DNA of 64,000 bases from Palsa-1392 sp963819975 (GTDB lineage: Bacteria > Verrucomicrobiota > Verrucomicrobiia > Chthoniobacterales > UBA10450), in NCBI GenBank assembly GCA_963819975.1, contig CAWFYE010000004.1:310001-374000 (forward strand). The letters run 5' to 3'. Each line of letters starts with the position of its first letter. Positions within the stretch are counted from its first letter, which is position 1. Positions 15,786 through 24,062 of this stretch are shown here, piece by piece. Position numbers and translations under genes: made by a program. The notes under the pieces were generated by a model that made no database searches, was not told where the DNA came from, and worked only from the letters and a program-made list of their open reading frames with translations.

Positions 15786-18137
15786 ATGAGTCCCATCGTC
15801 CAATTTTTCATGGGCCTCGGCCTGCTGGTCCTTTTCGGTTGGTATTTCGCGACCGATCGCGGCCTTCGGAAACATTTCCTCGCCGCCATCCTGGTGGTCC
15901 TGCTGGTCGGCTTCAGTCTCTGGAGCATTCTCCCGCTTGATAAGAAAATCCGGCTCGGGCTCGATATCAAAGGCGGCACTTCCTTTCTCATTCGGCTGAA
16001 GAGCGATCAGAAGGACCTCACGAAAGGCATGCTCGACCAGGCGGTCGAAGTCATTCGCAAACGGGTCGATTTCTTTGGGAGCGGCGAGCCGATCATCAGC
16101 CCGGTCGGAACGGATCGCATCCTGGTGCAGATTCCCGGGCTCGACGCGGCCAAGATCCAGGAGGCGCGCGACCAGCTTTCGAGGGTGGCGAAGCTCGAAT
16201 TCCGGCTCGTTTATCCGGATAACGGCGAGCGCCTGCGCGCGATCGATGGCGGAACCGAAGTAATCCCACCGGAGTACCGGATCGAGACCTACAAAATGCA
16301 GGCGCGCAACCCGGGCGACAAGCCGGTGCAAGAGCGCTTGCTGGTCAAGAAAAAGGCGGACCTAGGCGGCGACCGGGTGACTGAATCCAACGCCTACTAC
16401 GGCAACGACGGCTGGACCGTGCAGCTCAAATTCGATAGCGAAGGTGCGAAGAAATTTGGCCAGATCACGGAGGCAAACGTGGGGCACCGGTTCGCCATCG
16501 TGCTCGACGGCGTGATTCAATCGGCGCCGAGCATTCGGACCGCGATTTATGGCGGCGATGCGATTATTACCGGTAGTTTCCAGGAACAAGAAGCGCGCGG
16601 CCTCGCCAGCGTGCTCGAAAATCCTCTCCAAGTCCCGGTCAGCATCGAAGAGGAGCGCAGCGTCTCCCCTACCCTCGGTCTCGATTCGATTCGTGCCAGC
16701 ATCCGGGCCGGGTTGATTGGTCTGGCGATCACGCTCCTCTTCGTCGCGATCTATTACCGGTTCGCCGGGCTGGTCGTGAATCTCGCACTGATTGTTAACC
16801 TCATTTTGCTCCTCGGTGAATTTCAGCTCATCCCGGGCGGCGTCGTCCTCACCTTGCCCGGTATCGCCGGTATCATCCTCACGATCGGCATGGCGGTGGA
16901 TGCGAGCGTTCTTATTTACGAACGGCTCCGGGAAGAACTGGCGACTGGCAAGACTCTGCGCGCCGCGCTCCCCGCGGCCTATGACAAGGCGTTCAGCTCC
17001 ATTTTTGACGCCAACGTAACGACGCTCATCACCGCCACGATTCTCTTCTTTTACGCCAGCGGACCGGTAAAGGGATTCGCCATCGTGCTCATGCTTGGCA
17101 TCCTGGCCTCGCTCTTTACGGCGTTGATTGTGGGACGCAACGCCCTCGGATGGCTGGTGGAAAGTGGCCGCCTGACCAAGCTCACCATGATGCATCTCAT
17201 TACCCCCAAGAATTGGAACTTCCTGAGCAAAGGATGGATCGCCGGCCTCTGTTCGCTCGCTCTTATTTTCGGCGGCGGAGCCGCGTTTTACGCCCGAGGC
17301 GAGAAAAACTTCGGAGTGGACTTCCGCGGCGGTGATCTGGCGACCCTGAGCGCACCGCACAAGGTGGACCTCGCCAAAGTGCGCGACGCACTCAAGCAAA
17401 TCGGCCTGGCCGACGCAGCCATTCAGCAGTCGCAACAGGGCGAGCGGAGTTACATCACGATCCGCAGCCCGCTCAATACAAGCGACAAGGTCGAGCACCA
17501 GATCATGCAGAATCTTCCGCAGGACGGATTCAAGATCGAAGGCTCGGAACGCGTTGGCGCACTGGTCGGCGGTGAATTGGCGCGCAGCTCGCTGATCGCG
17601 CTCGGGCTCGGGATACTCGGCATTCTCATATACGTCACTTTTCGCTTCGAATTCTCCTTCGCGGTCGGCGCGATCGTCGCGCTGCTTCACGATGTGCTGA
17701 TCACGGTCGGTATGTTCGCGATTCTCGGCCGAGAATTAACCCTCACCATGGTTGGTGCGATTCTCACGATTGCTGGTTATTCGATCAACGATACGATCGT
17801 GGTCTACGATCGAATTCGCGAAGGCTTGGCGAGCAGTCGCAAAGGGTCGATCGAGCAGATCATGAACGAAAGCGTCAACCAGACGCTGAGCCGCACGATC
17901 CTGACCAGTTCGACGACACTCATTCCGATCTTGTGCCTCTACTTTTTCGGTGGCGCCGTCCTGAAGGATTTCGCGCTCGCCATCATCATCGGCGTCGTCG
18001 TCGGGACCTATTCGTCGGTCTTCATCGCGGCTCCGATCGTGCTCTGGTGGACCCGGGCGCGGGGCGGCTCGGCGAGCAGTTTGCGCCGGGAAGTGACCCA
18101 GAAAGCCTCGGTTACGACCCCGTCCTCGGCCGGTTAA
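15786..18137 (+). CDS. secDF: Fused protein-export membrane protein SecDF
   Basis: A 783-residue single-chain SecD-SecF, which uses the proton gradient to pull exported proteins through SecYEG. The SecD half starts with two hydrophobic helices (8-24 and 31-52), then the LGLDIKGGTSFLI motif (about 58-71), a periplasmic region and membrane helices with GMAVDASVLIYERLREE. The SecF half begins around 475 with NFGVDFRGGDLATLS and contains GYSINDTIVVYDRIRE. SecD/SecF fusion is known in several lineages, including Verrucomicrobiota relatives. It is co-directional with yajC upstream and rpsU downstream. No octamer copy lies in it. Confidence 0.96.
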   Translation: MSPIVQFFMGLGLLVLFGWYFATDRGLRKHFLAAILVVLLVGFSLWSILPLDKKIRLGLDIKGGTSFLIRLKSDQKDLTKGMLDQAVEVIRKRVDFFGSGEPIISPVGTDRILVQIPGLDAAKIQEARDQLSRVAKLEFRLVYPDNGERLRAIDGGTEVIPPEYRIETYKMQARNPGDKPVQERLLVKKKADLGGDRVTESNAYYGNDGWTVQLKFDSEGAKKFGQITEANVGHRFAIVLDGVIQSAPSIRTAIYGGDAIITGSFQEQEARGLASVLENPLQVPVSIEEERSVSPTLGLDSIRASIRAGLIGLAITLLFVAIYYRFAGLVVNLALIVNLILLLGEFQLIPGGVVLTLPGIAGIILTIGMAVDASVLIYERLREELATGKTLRAALPAAYDKAFSSIFDANVTTLITATILFFYASGPVKGFAIVLMLGILASLFTALIVGRNALGWLVESGRLTKLTMMHLITPKNWNFLSKGWIAGLCSLALIFGGGAAFYARGEKNFGVDFRGGDLATLSAPHKVDLAKVRDALKQIGLADAAIQQSQQGERSYITIRSPLNTSDKVEHQIMQNLPQDGFKIEGSERVGALVGGELARSSLIALGLGILGILIYVTFRFEFSFAVGAIVALLHDVLITVGMFAILGRELTLTMVGAILTIAGYSINDTIVVYDRIREGLASSRKGSIEQIMNESVNQTLSRTILTSSTTLIPILCLYFFGGAVLKDFALAIIIGVVVGTYSSVFIAAPIVLWWTRARGGSASSLRREVTQKASVTTPSSAG

Positions 18138-18145
18138 ACGCGCAG

Positions 18146-18174
18146 TTGACGCTGAGGGAGCCGAGCCGTAGGAT
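18146..18174 (+). promoter_or_regulatory. Predicted sigma70-type promoter for rpsU
   Basis: TTGACG at 18146-18151 and TAGGAT at 18169-18174 are separated by exactly 17 bases, just after the secDF stop. The predicted start near 18181 would leave a leader of about 53 bases before rpsU. It was found by eye only. Confidence 0.5.
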
Positions 18175-18217
18175 CGCTCGCCACAAAGGGGTGGATTCTT
18201 TCAATTTCAATAAGATT

Positions 18218-18222
18218 AGGAG
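18218..18222 (+). promoter_or_regulatory. Ribosome binding site of rpsU
   Basis: AGGAG lies 11 bases before the rpsU ATG at 18234. It is one of the few clear Shine-Dalgarno sequences in the window and fits a highly expressed ribosomal protein gene. Confidence 0.6.
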
Positions 18223-18233
18223 TAAAAATCGCA

Positions 18234-18431
18234 ATGCCAGAAGTGATCGTTCGTAAAGGTGAGCCGGTGGACCGGGCCTTGAAGCGGCTTAAAAACAAGC
18301 TGGACGCAGAGGGAATTTTGGAAGAGGTGCGCCGTTTGCGTGCCTTCGAAACGCCTTCACAAAAGACCCGTCGCAAGGCGAAAGCCAATGCCAAACGAGG
18401 CCGCGCCAAGTTTCGTTTCAACCCGTCGTAA
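18234..18431 (+). CDS. rpsU: 30S ribosomal protein bS21
   Basis: A 65-residue very basic protein (MPEVIVRKGEPVDRALKRLK start, KTRRKAKANAKRGRAKF end), the normal length and sequence of bS21, which sits by the anti-Shine-Dalgarno region of the 30S subunit and helps initiation. It has a predicted promoter and a good Shine-Dalgarno sequence upstream, and a strong intrinsic terminator downstream, so it is probably its own transcription unit. Confidence 0.97.
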   Translation: MPEVIVRKGEPVDRALKRLKNKLDAEGILEEVRRLRAFETPSQKTRRKAKANAKRGRAKFRFNPS

Positions 18432-18458
18432 AAGCCAGCGCCAGTCTGCTTTAACCGT

Positions 18459-18523
18459 AGAGGACGCAGAGAGCGCCGAGGCCGAGAAGCTCGGGCTTCT
18501 CTCCGCGTCCTCTGCGTTTTTTT
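18459..18523 (+). terminator. Intrinsic terminator after rpsU, built from a GAGGACGCAGAG-type repeat
   Basis: The outer arms AGAGGACGC (18459-18467) and GCGTCCTCT (18505-18513) pair. Inside them, GAGAAGC and GCTTCTC (18484-18490 and 18495-18501) form a second perfect stem with a four-base loop. Seven T residues follow (18517-18523). The hairpin lies 28 bases after the rpsU stop. The GAGGACGCAGAGAGCG wording resembles a simple dispersed intergenic repeat that I recall from other environmental genomes. Confidence 0.85.
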
Positions 18524-18553
18524 GCGCCTAAATGTCCGGCTCGGGGCGGGCCG

Positions 18554-20167
18554 TTACTCGCACTCGCAGACGATCCGGAAACCGAGGTCGTTGCAGGTGT
18601 AGTTCGGCACATTTGAGCCACGGGTCGTGGCCCGAAGGCTGTTGAAGCGCGATTTCCAACTCCCCCCGCGATAAACTCGCTTCGACCCCGAAATGGGCCC
18701 GCGCGGGTTGGTCTTCGGCGCTCCACGGTAGGCCTCCATGAAATCGAGGCACCATTCCCAGATGTTCCCCGCCATGTCTTCCATCCCAAACGGGCTCGCA
18801 CCCAGAGGGAACGATCCGACCGGCGAGCTTTCCGCAAATCCGTCGTTGATTTCGCGATCGCGCCAGGCAAACGCGGTGTTGGAATCGGCGAAATTTGCCA
18901 GGTCTCCACGCTGCTCCTGACTGCCCCACGGATATTTGCGGCCATCGTTCCCCCGCGCGGCATATTCCCATTCCGCCTCGGCCGGCAGCCGATAACGCCG
19001 CCGTTCGCGTGTACTGAGCCACTGGCAAAATTTGGCCGCTTCGTTGCTGCTGACATAGACCACGGGATGGCGATCGCCCGCGCCCGGGATGCGTTTGTTG
19101 TGATGGCCAGGATCGAACAATTCGTATTGCGCGTTGGTGATCGGGTGCCGGGAAAAATAAAAGCGGCTCAGTGTGACCGGAGTGATCGGTTGTTCGTTTG
19201 GCGCGGCGTCCGCGGCGTCACTACCCATCTGGAAGGCTCCGGATGGAACGAGGAGCAGCTCGACTCCGAGCTCGTTGGTAAAATTGGGGAAGCGCGCTCG
19301 CTCTGCCGCAACATCAATCGGGGTCGGATTCTTTGGCGCGGGCGCGGATGCGGCACCGTTGGCGGACGCCGCCGGCGCCTTCGGGGGCGCGACCACTCGC
19401 GGTTTGGCGGGTGGCGCCGCCTCTGTTTCGATCTCTTCCAGGTAAAGATCGACCAGATCTTCCGCGTCCGCAGGCTCGATCCCGAGGTTCTCCGCCATGT
19501 TCACAAAGGCGTCGCGCTGATCGTCAGTCATCTCGTCGGCATCGAGCCCACTGAGACGCAGCATCCGCATAAAATCTTCGTTCGGTTCGAGTTTGGCGGC
19601 CGGCCTTTCACCCGCCGCAGCCACAGCCGCGGCAGTCACCTCCTCTGGGGTAGGAGGAGTGACGCGCACTCCACCGCAACTCTGTAATTCAGCTTCGATC
19701 AACTCGATCATGCGCACGTCACTCAGCCCATGCTGACGCCCAAACTCGAGCAGCGTCTCTTCTTCATTCGGAGAGAGAGTCTTGTCGTTTAGCGCAAAGG
19801 TGACGTACTTATTAAATTCACCGATGGCTCGGACTTCGGCTTCCGCGGCCAGCTCTTCATCCACCTTCCGACGACGTTCGGGATCGAGCAGCTCGCTCCG
19901 CGCCTCGGTCAGAAAGCGGGAAGATTCATCCAGCCCGGAGCGAAGCAGCTGCGCGAGGGGATTGCTTGGCTGATTCTTGAGCGGCAGCTTTTTTTGCCAC
20001 CACAAAATCAGCTCGCGGAAACGCTCCTCGATCAGCTCGTTGCTCGGATTGGTTTGCGGATCAAGACAAAGCCGCTCGTAAGGATCGGAGGAATTATACC
20101 GGCTCCAGCCGTCCCACTTGCGCGGGTCGTCCGGCAACGGAATCGGGAAGCTGACTTGCTTGAGCAT
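18554..20167 (-). CDS. J-like N-terminus fused to a formylglycine-generating-enzyme-type domain
   Basis: A 537-residue protein. Residues 25-110 (DPYERLCLDP...LLDPERRRKVDEEL) have the helix pattern and ends of a DnaJ J-domain, but the HPD tripeptide is replaced (LILWWQKKLPL). A helical middle region and an Ala/Pro-rich linker (about 245-285) lead to an FGE-sulfatase (SUMF1) fold at about 296-537: LLLVPSGAFQMGSD, HPITNAQYELF, RLPAEAEWEYAARG, YPWG, GNIWEWCLDF, RVYRGGSW, DLGFRIVCE. The catalytic Cys pair of true FGE is not evident; many relatives are non-enzymatic or act in other modifications. The ATG is one base from the Hsp70 stop, so it is likely the partner of that Hsp70. Confidence 0.8.
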   Translation of the reverse strand: MLKQVSFPIPLPDDPRKWDGWSRYNSSDPYERLCLDPQTNPSNELIEERFRELILWWQKKLPLKNQPSNPLAQLLRSGLDESSRFLTEARSELLDPERRRKVDEELAAEAEVRAIGEFNKYVTFALNDKTLSPNEEETLLEFGRQHGLSDVRMIELIEAELQSCGGVRVTPPTPEEVTAAAVAAAGERPAAKLEPNEDFMRMLRLSGLDADEMTDDQRDAFVNMAENLGIEPADAEDLVDLYLEEIETEAAPPAKPRVVAPPKAPAASANGAASAPAPKNPTPIDVAAERARFPNFTNELGVELLLVPSGAFQMGSDAADAAPNEQPITPVTLSRFYFSRHPITNAQYELFDPGHHNKRIPGAGDRHPVVYVSSNEAAKFCQWLSTRERRRYRLPAEAEWEYAARGNDGRKYPWGSQEQRGDLANFADSNTAFAWRDREINDGFAESSPVGSFPLGASPFGMEDMAGNIWEWCLDFMEAYRGAPKTNPRGPISGSKRVYRGGSWKSRFNSLRATTRGSNVPNYTCNDLGFRIVCECE

Positions 20168-20168
20168 C

Positions 20169-21731
20169 TCAGACGACGCTCAATTGCCCCAATGCCGCTG
20201 TCGCACGATCCAGCTCTTTCTCCGAGAGACCGGTCTTGCGTTCGATCGAGACGGAGGCGGAATTGCCGCAGGCTTCGACCGCGACCTCCAACACCTGGTT
20301 GGCGTTGTATTCATAGGTCAGCTCCACCGGGGAACCTTTCGGGAGGAAGGGCGGCAACTCGACGTCGCAAATTCCGAGCGGCGTGCATTCCTGCGGGAGC
20401 GTGCTTTCGCCCTCCACGATCCGCACGATCGCGCGCTGCATGTTGGCCGTCGCCGTGCCGAAGGAATTTTTCGTGACCGCCGGCATGGAAGTCATTTTCT
20501 TGATCATGGGGAAGACGTATTCCTCGAGGTGCGCCTCGTCCCAGAGCACCACCCCGAGAGTGTGGGAAGTGATGTTGCGCACCTGAATGAGCCCGCCGTC
20601 GCGGGAGGAAAATTGCTGCCGCGTCTCCGATGGGAGCATTTTTTCGCCGGTCTCGTCCTCTTCGTTGAGGAGCGACAGAACCGCCTGGATCGATGCGCCA
20701 ACCGCGACCGCTTCGTCGGGGTTGACGTCTTCGGCCAGCGGGACGGAGGTCAGTTGCGCGATCATATCGCGCACCATTGGCATCCGGGTCATGCCGCCGA
20801 CGAGCAGAATCTTATTCACCTGCGACCACGGCATCTGGGCTTCGCCCATCACGATCTCGCAGATCGCCTTGCACTTTTCGACCAGGTGCTTGGTCATTTT
20901 CTCAAACTCTTCGCGGGTCAGCTCGAGTTTTACGCTCTTGCCGTTGTGGCTGTGCACGATCGTCGTCCGGTCGCGGCTGGAGAGCTGGATCTTGGCCGCC
21001 AGCGCCCGGCTTTGCAGGTCCTGGTAGCTTTGCAGGTCGAGGAGCGGATTTTCGCCGTGGGCGCGGTCAAATTCTTCCGCGACATGATTGACAATAAGGT
21101 CGTCCCAATCTTTGCCGCCGAGCCGATGATCGCCGTTCGTCGCCACCATCTCAAGGCGGTGGCACGTGATCCGCATAAGCGTGACGTCAAAGGTGCCGCC
21201 GCCAAGGTCGAAAACGAAAACGGTCTGGTCTTCATCCAGTTTGTCGAGACCGTAGGCGAGCGCGGCGGCAGTCGGTTCGTTGATGATTTGCAGGACGTTC
21301 AAGCCCGCCAGCCGGCCGGCGGTAATCGTCGCCGTCCGCTCCGAGTCGTTGAAATAAGCAGGCACGGTGATGACCGCGTCCGTCACGGGAACCTTGAGAT
21401 ATTTTTCCGCATCCGATTTCAGCTTCTTCAGGATGATGGCGGAAAGTTCCTCCGCGGAGTATTTCGTGCCGCTGAATTCGCGGTGAAACTGCTCTTTCGA
21501 TTTGCCCATTTCGCGTTTCACGAAGTCGACGATCTTTTCCGGTTCCGCGACCGTGTTGTTCTTCGCGATCGTCCCGACAACAGCGTTGCTGCCATCGAAG
21601 AGAACGACGGAAGGTGTGATCCGCTCACTCTCCGAGTTAGGAATTATTTGCGGTTTCCCGTAGGCGTCGATGTGGGCGACGGCTGAGAATGTGGTGCCGA
21701 GATCGATTCCGACTGCTTTGCGATTGCTCAT
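20169..21731 (-). CDS. Hsp70 (DnaK-like) chaperone lacking the C-terminal lid
   Basis: A 520-residue Hsp70. The ATPase domain carries AVGIDLGTTFSAVAHID at the start, VPAYFNDSERTAT, INEPTAAALAYGLD, FDLGGGTFDVTLM and LVGGMTRMPMV. A beta-type substrate-binding domain follows (about 385-500), with ITSHTLGVVLWDE and ELPPFLPKGSPVELTY. The chain ends shortly afterwards; the roughly 110-residue helical lid and acidic tail of DnaK (about 640 residues) are absent. The ATG at 21731 is set by homology; upstream in-frame residues do not look like the family. It sits between a GrpE-like gene and the J-like/FGE gene. A canonical dnaK is probably encoded elsewhere. Confidence 0.92.
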   Translation of the reverse strand: MSNRKAVGIDLGTTFSAVAHIDAYGKPQIIPNSESERITPSVVLFDGSNAVVGTIAKNNTVAEPEKIVDFVKREMGKSKEQFHREFSGTKYSAEELSAIILKKLKSDAEKYLKVPVTDAVITVPAYFNDSERTATITAGRLAGLNVLQIINEPTAAALAYGLDKLDEDQTVFVFDLGGGTFDVTLMRITCHRLEMVATNGDHRLGGKDWDDLIVNHVAEEFDRAHGENPLLDLQSYQDLQSRALAAKIQLSSRDRTTIVHSHNGKSVKLELTREEFEKMTKHLVEKCKAICEIVMGEAQMPWSQVNKILLVGGMTRMPMVRDMIAQLTSVPLAEDVNPDEAVAVGASIQAVLSLLNEEDETGEKMLPSETRQQFSSRDGGLIQVRNITSHTLGVVLWDEAHLEEYVFPMIKKMTSMPAVTKNSFGTATANMQRAIVRIVEGESTLPQECTPLGICDVELPPFLPKGSPVELTYEYNANQVLEVAVEACGNSASVSIERKTGLSEKELDRATAALGQLSVV

Positions 21732-21864
21732 GTGCTTTTTGATGGTTCCGGTTAAATCCCAACCTTGGACTGCACCGATCTGAATGCAGTTTTCATGCCT
21801 CCGGCATTTCAATTTCCGCAGGAAGGATCTTTCCCCTCGCAAGCGATGGCGATTCCGCGCGGAT

Positions 21865-22533
21865 TTACTGGAACCGGAGAGCGACGACTTCTTCCGCGCG
21901 CAGCACCCGACCCTGCCAGATAAAACCGCGTTTCAGCCGCTTCACGATCCGGCCATCTTCTTCCGCCGTCTCCGCCGGCTCGTAGCTCATGACCCGGTGC
22001 AGGGTGCGATCGACCGTGTCCTTTAAGTCGATTTCGGTCACCTCGAGGCGGTGCAGGATTTCGATCAGAAAATGCAGGATGTTGTTCAAGTTGTCGTGCG
22101 AGCGGGTCTGCTCGGGTTCTTTCGCTCCATTTTCCGTGGCGGCTCCAACCTGGTCCGTGATCGCGCTCAGATCGTCGAACAAAACGAGCAGATCCCGAAT
22201 AAACGGCTTTTGGAGCGCGTCGCGCACGAAATTATCGCGGTAGCTGATCAATTCCTGGTGCAGCGAATCGAAGAGCTTTTGGTTTACCGTCTCGCTGTCG
22301 CGAATGACCGAGAGCTGCTCTTCGATTCTCTCAAAATGAATCGTCTCAAATCTGCGCAGGACTGATTCCTCCAACGACTCGATCCGTTGATTCAGAGCGT
22401 AGACCGCGCCGATCAAGGCAGTCATGCCGGACGGTTCCGAGTCGGCACGCTGAGCGGGAGCCGTAATCGCTTCCGCACTCAGCTCGTTCATGGCTGCTCC
22501 AAAATCGGTTTCAATCTCAATCGCCTCGTTCAT
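21865..22533 (-). CDS. GrpE-like nucleotide-exchange factor
   Basis: A 222-residue protein with an acidic N-terminus, a long coiled coil (about 45-110) and a C-terminal GrpE-like beta domain (VTEIDLKDTVDRTLHRVMSY...IVKRLKRGFIWQGRVLRAEEVV). GrpE releases ADP from Hsp70. The sequence is diverged from housekeeping GrpE, so it is likely dedicated to the Hsp70 encoded 133 bases downstream. The ATG at 22533 is five bases after the cobA-hemD stop; a TTG at 22542 would overlap that stop as TTGA and is an alternative start. Confidence 0.8.
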   Translation of the reverse strand: MNEAIEIETDFGAAMNELSAEAITAPAQRADSEPSGMTALIGAVYALNQRIESLEESVLRRFETIHFERIEEQLSVIRDSETVNQKLFDSLHQELISYRDNFVRDALQKPFIRDLLVLFDDLSAITDQVGAATENGAKEPEQTRSHDNLNNILHFLIEILHRLEVTEIDLKDTVDRTLHRVMSYEPAETAEEDGRIVKRLKRGFIWQGRVLRAEEVVALRFQ

Positions 22534-22538
22534 CTCAC

Positions 22539-24062
22539 TCAACGCTTGCCAAAGTGGCGGCTAATCGCCTCGACCAATCCCGGAATATCGTGCCGCGGGG
22601 CCTCCACCGCGATCGTTAGGCCGTGTTCTCGCGCCGTTTTCGAGGTGATCGGGCCGATGCTCGCGACCTCCATCCCCGGCGGCCAGGGCAGGCCAAGCGC
22701 GAGAAAATTCTCGACTGTCGATGAGCTGGTAAAAGTGATCATATCCGCTCCCTCCGCGACCAGCCGCGATCTTGCTTCTGTCCGATCGGCGGTTTCAGCG
22801 ACAGTTCGGTAGGCAGCAGCAACATCCACGATGGCCCCCAGGGCTCCGAGCTCCCTTGGTAGCAGGTCTCGCGCCTCTTCCGCTCGGGCAATCAGAATCC
22901 GCAGGTTTTCAATGTCGCCTTCCTTCTTGAACTCGCGCACCACCGCCTCGGCCACGAATTCATCCGGCTGCAGATCGACCTTAAGATGATACTCGCGCAC
23001 CCGTTGCGCGGTCGCCGGCCCGATCGCCGCGATCCGCGCTCCGCCGATGTCGCGCGCGTCGTCGTAGAGTTTGTAAAACATTTCGAAGAACGCAGTCACG
23101 CCATTCGGACTGGTGAAAACAATCCAATCGTAGCCGTGCGCATCCTGCACCAGCTCGGCAAAGGCGCGCACGTCACTCGGCGGTTCGATCCGGATGGTCG
23201 GCAACTCGATCACCTCGGCGCCGAGATTGCGCAGTTGGTCGCTCATGGCGCCGGCTTGTTTGCGGGTCCGAGTGACGACGATCCGCTTCCCGGAGAGCGG
23301 ACGCGCCTTTTGCCAGTCGAGTTCTTTGCCTAACGACACCACTTCGCCAAAAACTGCGACCGCCGGCGGCGCAAAATTCTGGTCCGCTACTTTCTGCGCG
23401 ATGTCTTGCAGCGTTCCACGAATGACTTCCTGCCGTCCCGTCGTTCCCCAGCGTATCAGGGCCACCGGCAGATCGGCGCGGACACCCTTGTCTCCCATTT
23501 GTTGCGCGATCGCGTCGATCCGCTCGATGCCCATCAGCATCACCTGGGTCCCGCCAATCTTCGCGAGTGCTTCAAAATCAATCGAGCTTTGGGTTTTCTC
23601 CGGGTCTTCATGGCCGGTGAAAAATGTGACGTGCGAGGTCATCCCGCGATGCGTCACCGGGATGCCCGCGTAGGCGGGCGCGGCAATCGCGGAGGTCACG
23701 CCCGGCACGACTTCGAATGGAATGGCCGCCGTCGCCAGAGCCTGCGCTTCCTCGCCGCCGCGTCCAAAGAGAAACGGGTCGCCGCCTTTCAGCCTAACGA
23801 CTTGCTTTCCGGCACGGGCTTTCTCCACCAGGAGCGCATTGATTTCGTCCTGTTTCAGGGTATGTGCGCCGGCCTTTTTCCCGGCATAGATTAGTTCGGC
23901 CGTTTCCGGAGCCCACTGCAGCATCTCGGGATTGCAAAGGTAATCGTAGACCACCACTTCGGCGCGCTCGATCAATTGCTTCGCCCGCAAAGTTACCAGC
24001 CCGAGATCACCCGGGCCCGCGCCGACCAGGTAACAACGGCCGGTTTCAGTTTTGGTTGCCAT
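22539..24062 (-). CDS. cobA-hemD: Uroporphyrinogen-III C-methyltransferase fused to uroporphyrinogen-III synthase
   Basis: A 507-residue two-domain tetrapyrrole enzyme. Residues 1-250 are SUMT/CobA, which methylates uroporphyrinogen III at C2 and C7 toward sirohaem and cobalamin: YLVGAGPGDLGLVTLRA, VVRLKGGDPFLFGRGGEE and VPGVTSAIAAPAYAGIP. From about 258, GKRIVVTRTRKQAGAMSD begins uroporphyrinogen-III synthase (HemD), which closes the ring of hydroxymethylbilane. Such fusions are known in Firmicutes and others. It overlaps hemC by 17 bases upstream. It makes the branch-point metabolite and diverts it in one polypeptide. It contains three octamer copies. Confidence 0.94.
   Translation of the reverse strand: MATKTETGRCYLVGAGPGDLGLVTLRAKQLIERAEVVVYDYLCNPEMLQWAPETAELIYAGKKAGAHTLKQDEINALLVEKARAGKQVVRLKGGDPFLFGRGGEEAQALATAAIPFEVVPGVTSAIAAPAYAGIPVTHRGMTSHVTFFTGHEDPEKTQSSIDFEALAKIGGTQVMLMGIERIDAIAQQMGDKGVRADLPVALIRWGTTGRQEVIRGTLQDIAQKVADQNFAPPAVAVFGEVVSLGKELDWQKARPLSGKRIVVTRTRKQAGAMSDQLRNLGAEVIELPTIRIEPPSDVRAFAELVQDAHGYDWIVFTSPNGVTAFFEMFYKLYDDARDIGGARIAAIGPATAQRVREYHLKVDLQPDEFVAEAVVREFKKEGDIENLRILIARAEEARDLLPRELGALGAIVDVAAAYRTVAETADRTEARSRLVAEGADMITFTSSSTVENFLALGLPWPPGMEVASIGPITSKTAREHGLTIAVEAPRHDIPGLVEAISRHFGKR

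Noticed and set aside
16362..17690. 442-codon minus-strand open frame antisense to secDF
   Set aside because: Composition is very charged and without domain, while secDF is complete on the other strand.
20118..21686. 522-codon plus-strand open frame antisense to the Hsp70 gene
   Set aside because: Well-known antisense-of-dnaK artefact; the Hsp70 reading shows every family motif.
21732..21864. CIRCE-type heat-shock operator before the Hsp70 gene
   Set aside because: I found no TTAGCACTC-N9-GAGTGCTAA-like repeat in the 133-base gap; only a weak ATGCC/GGCAT hairpin is present.
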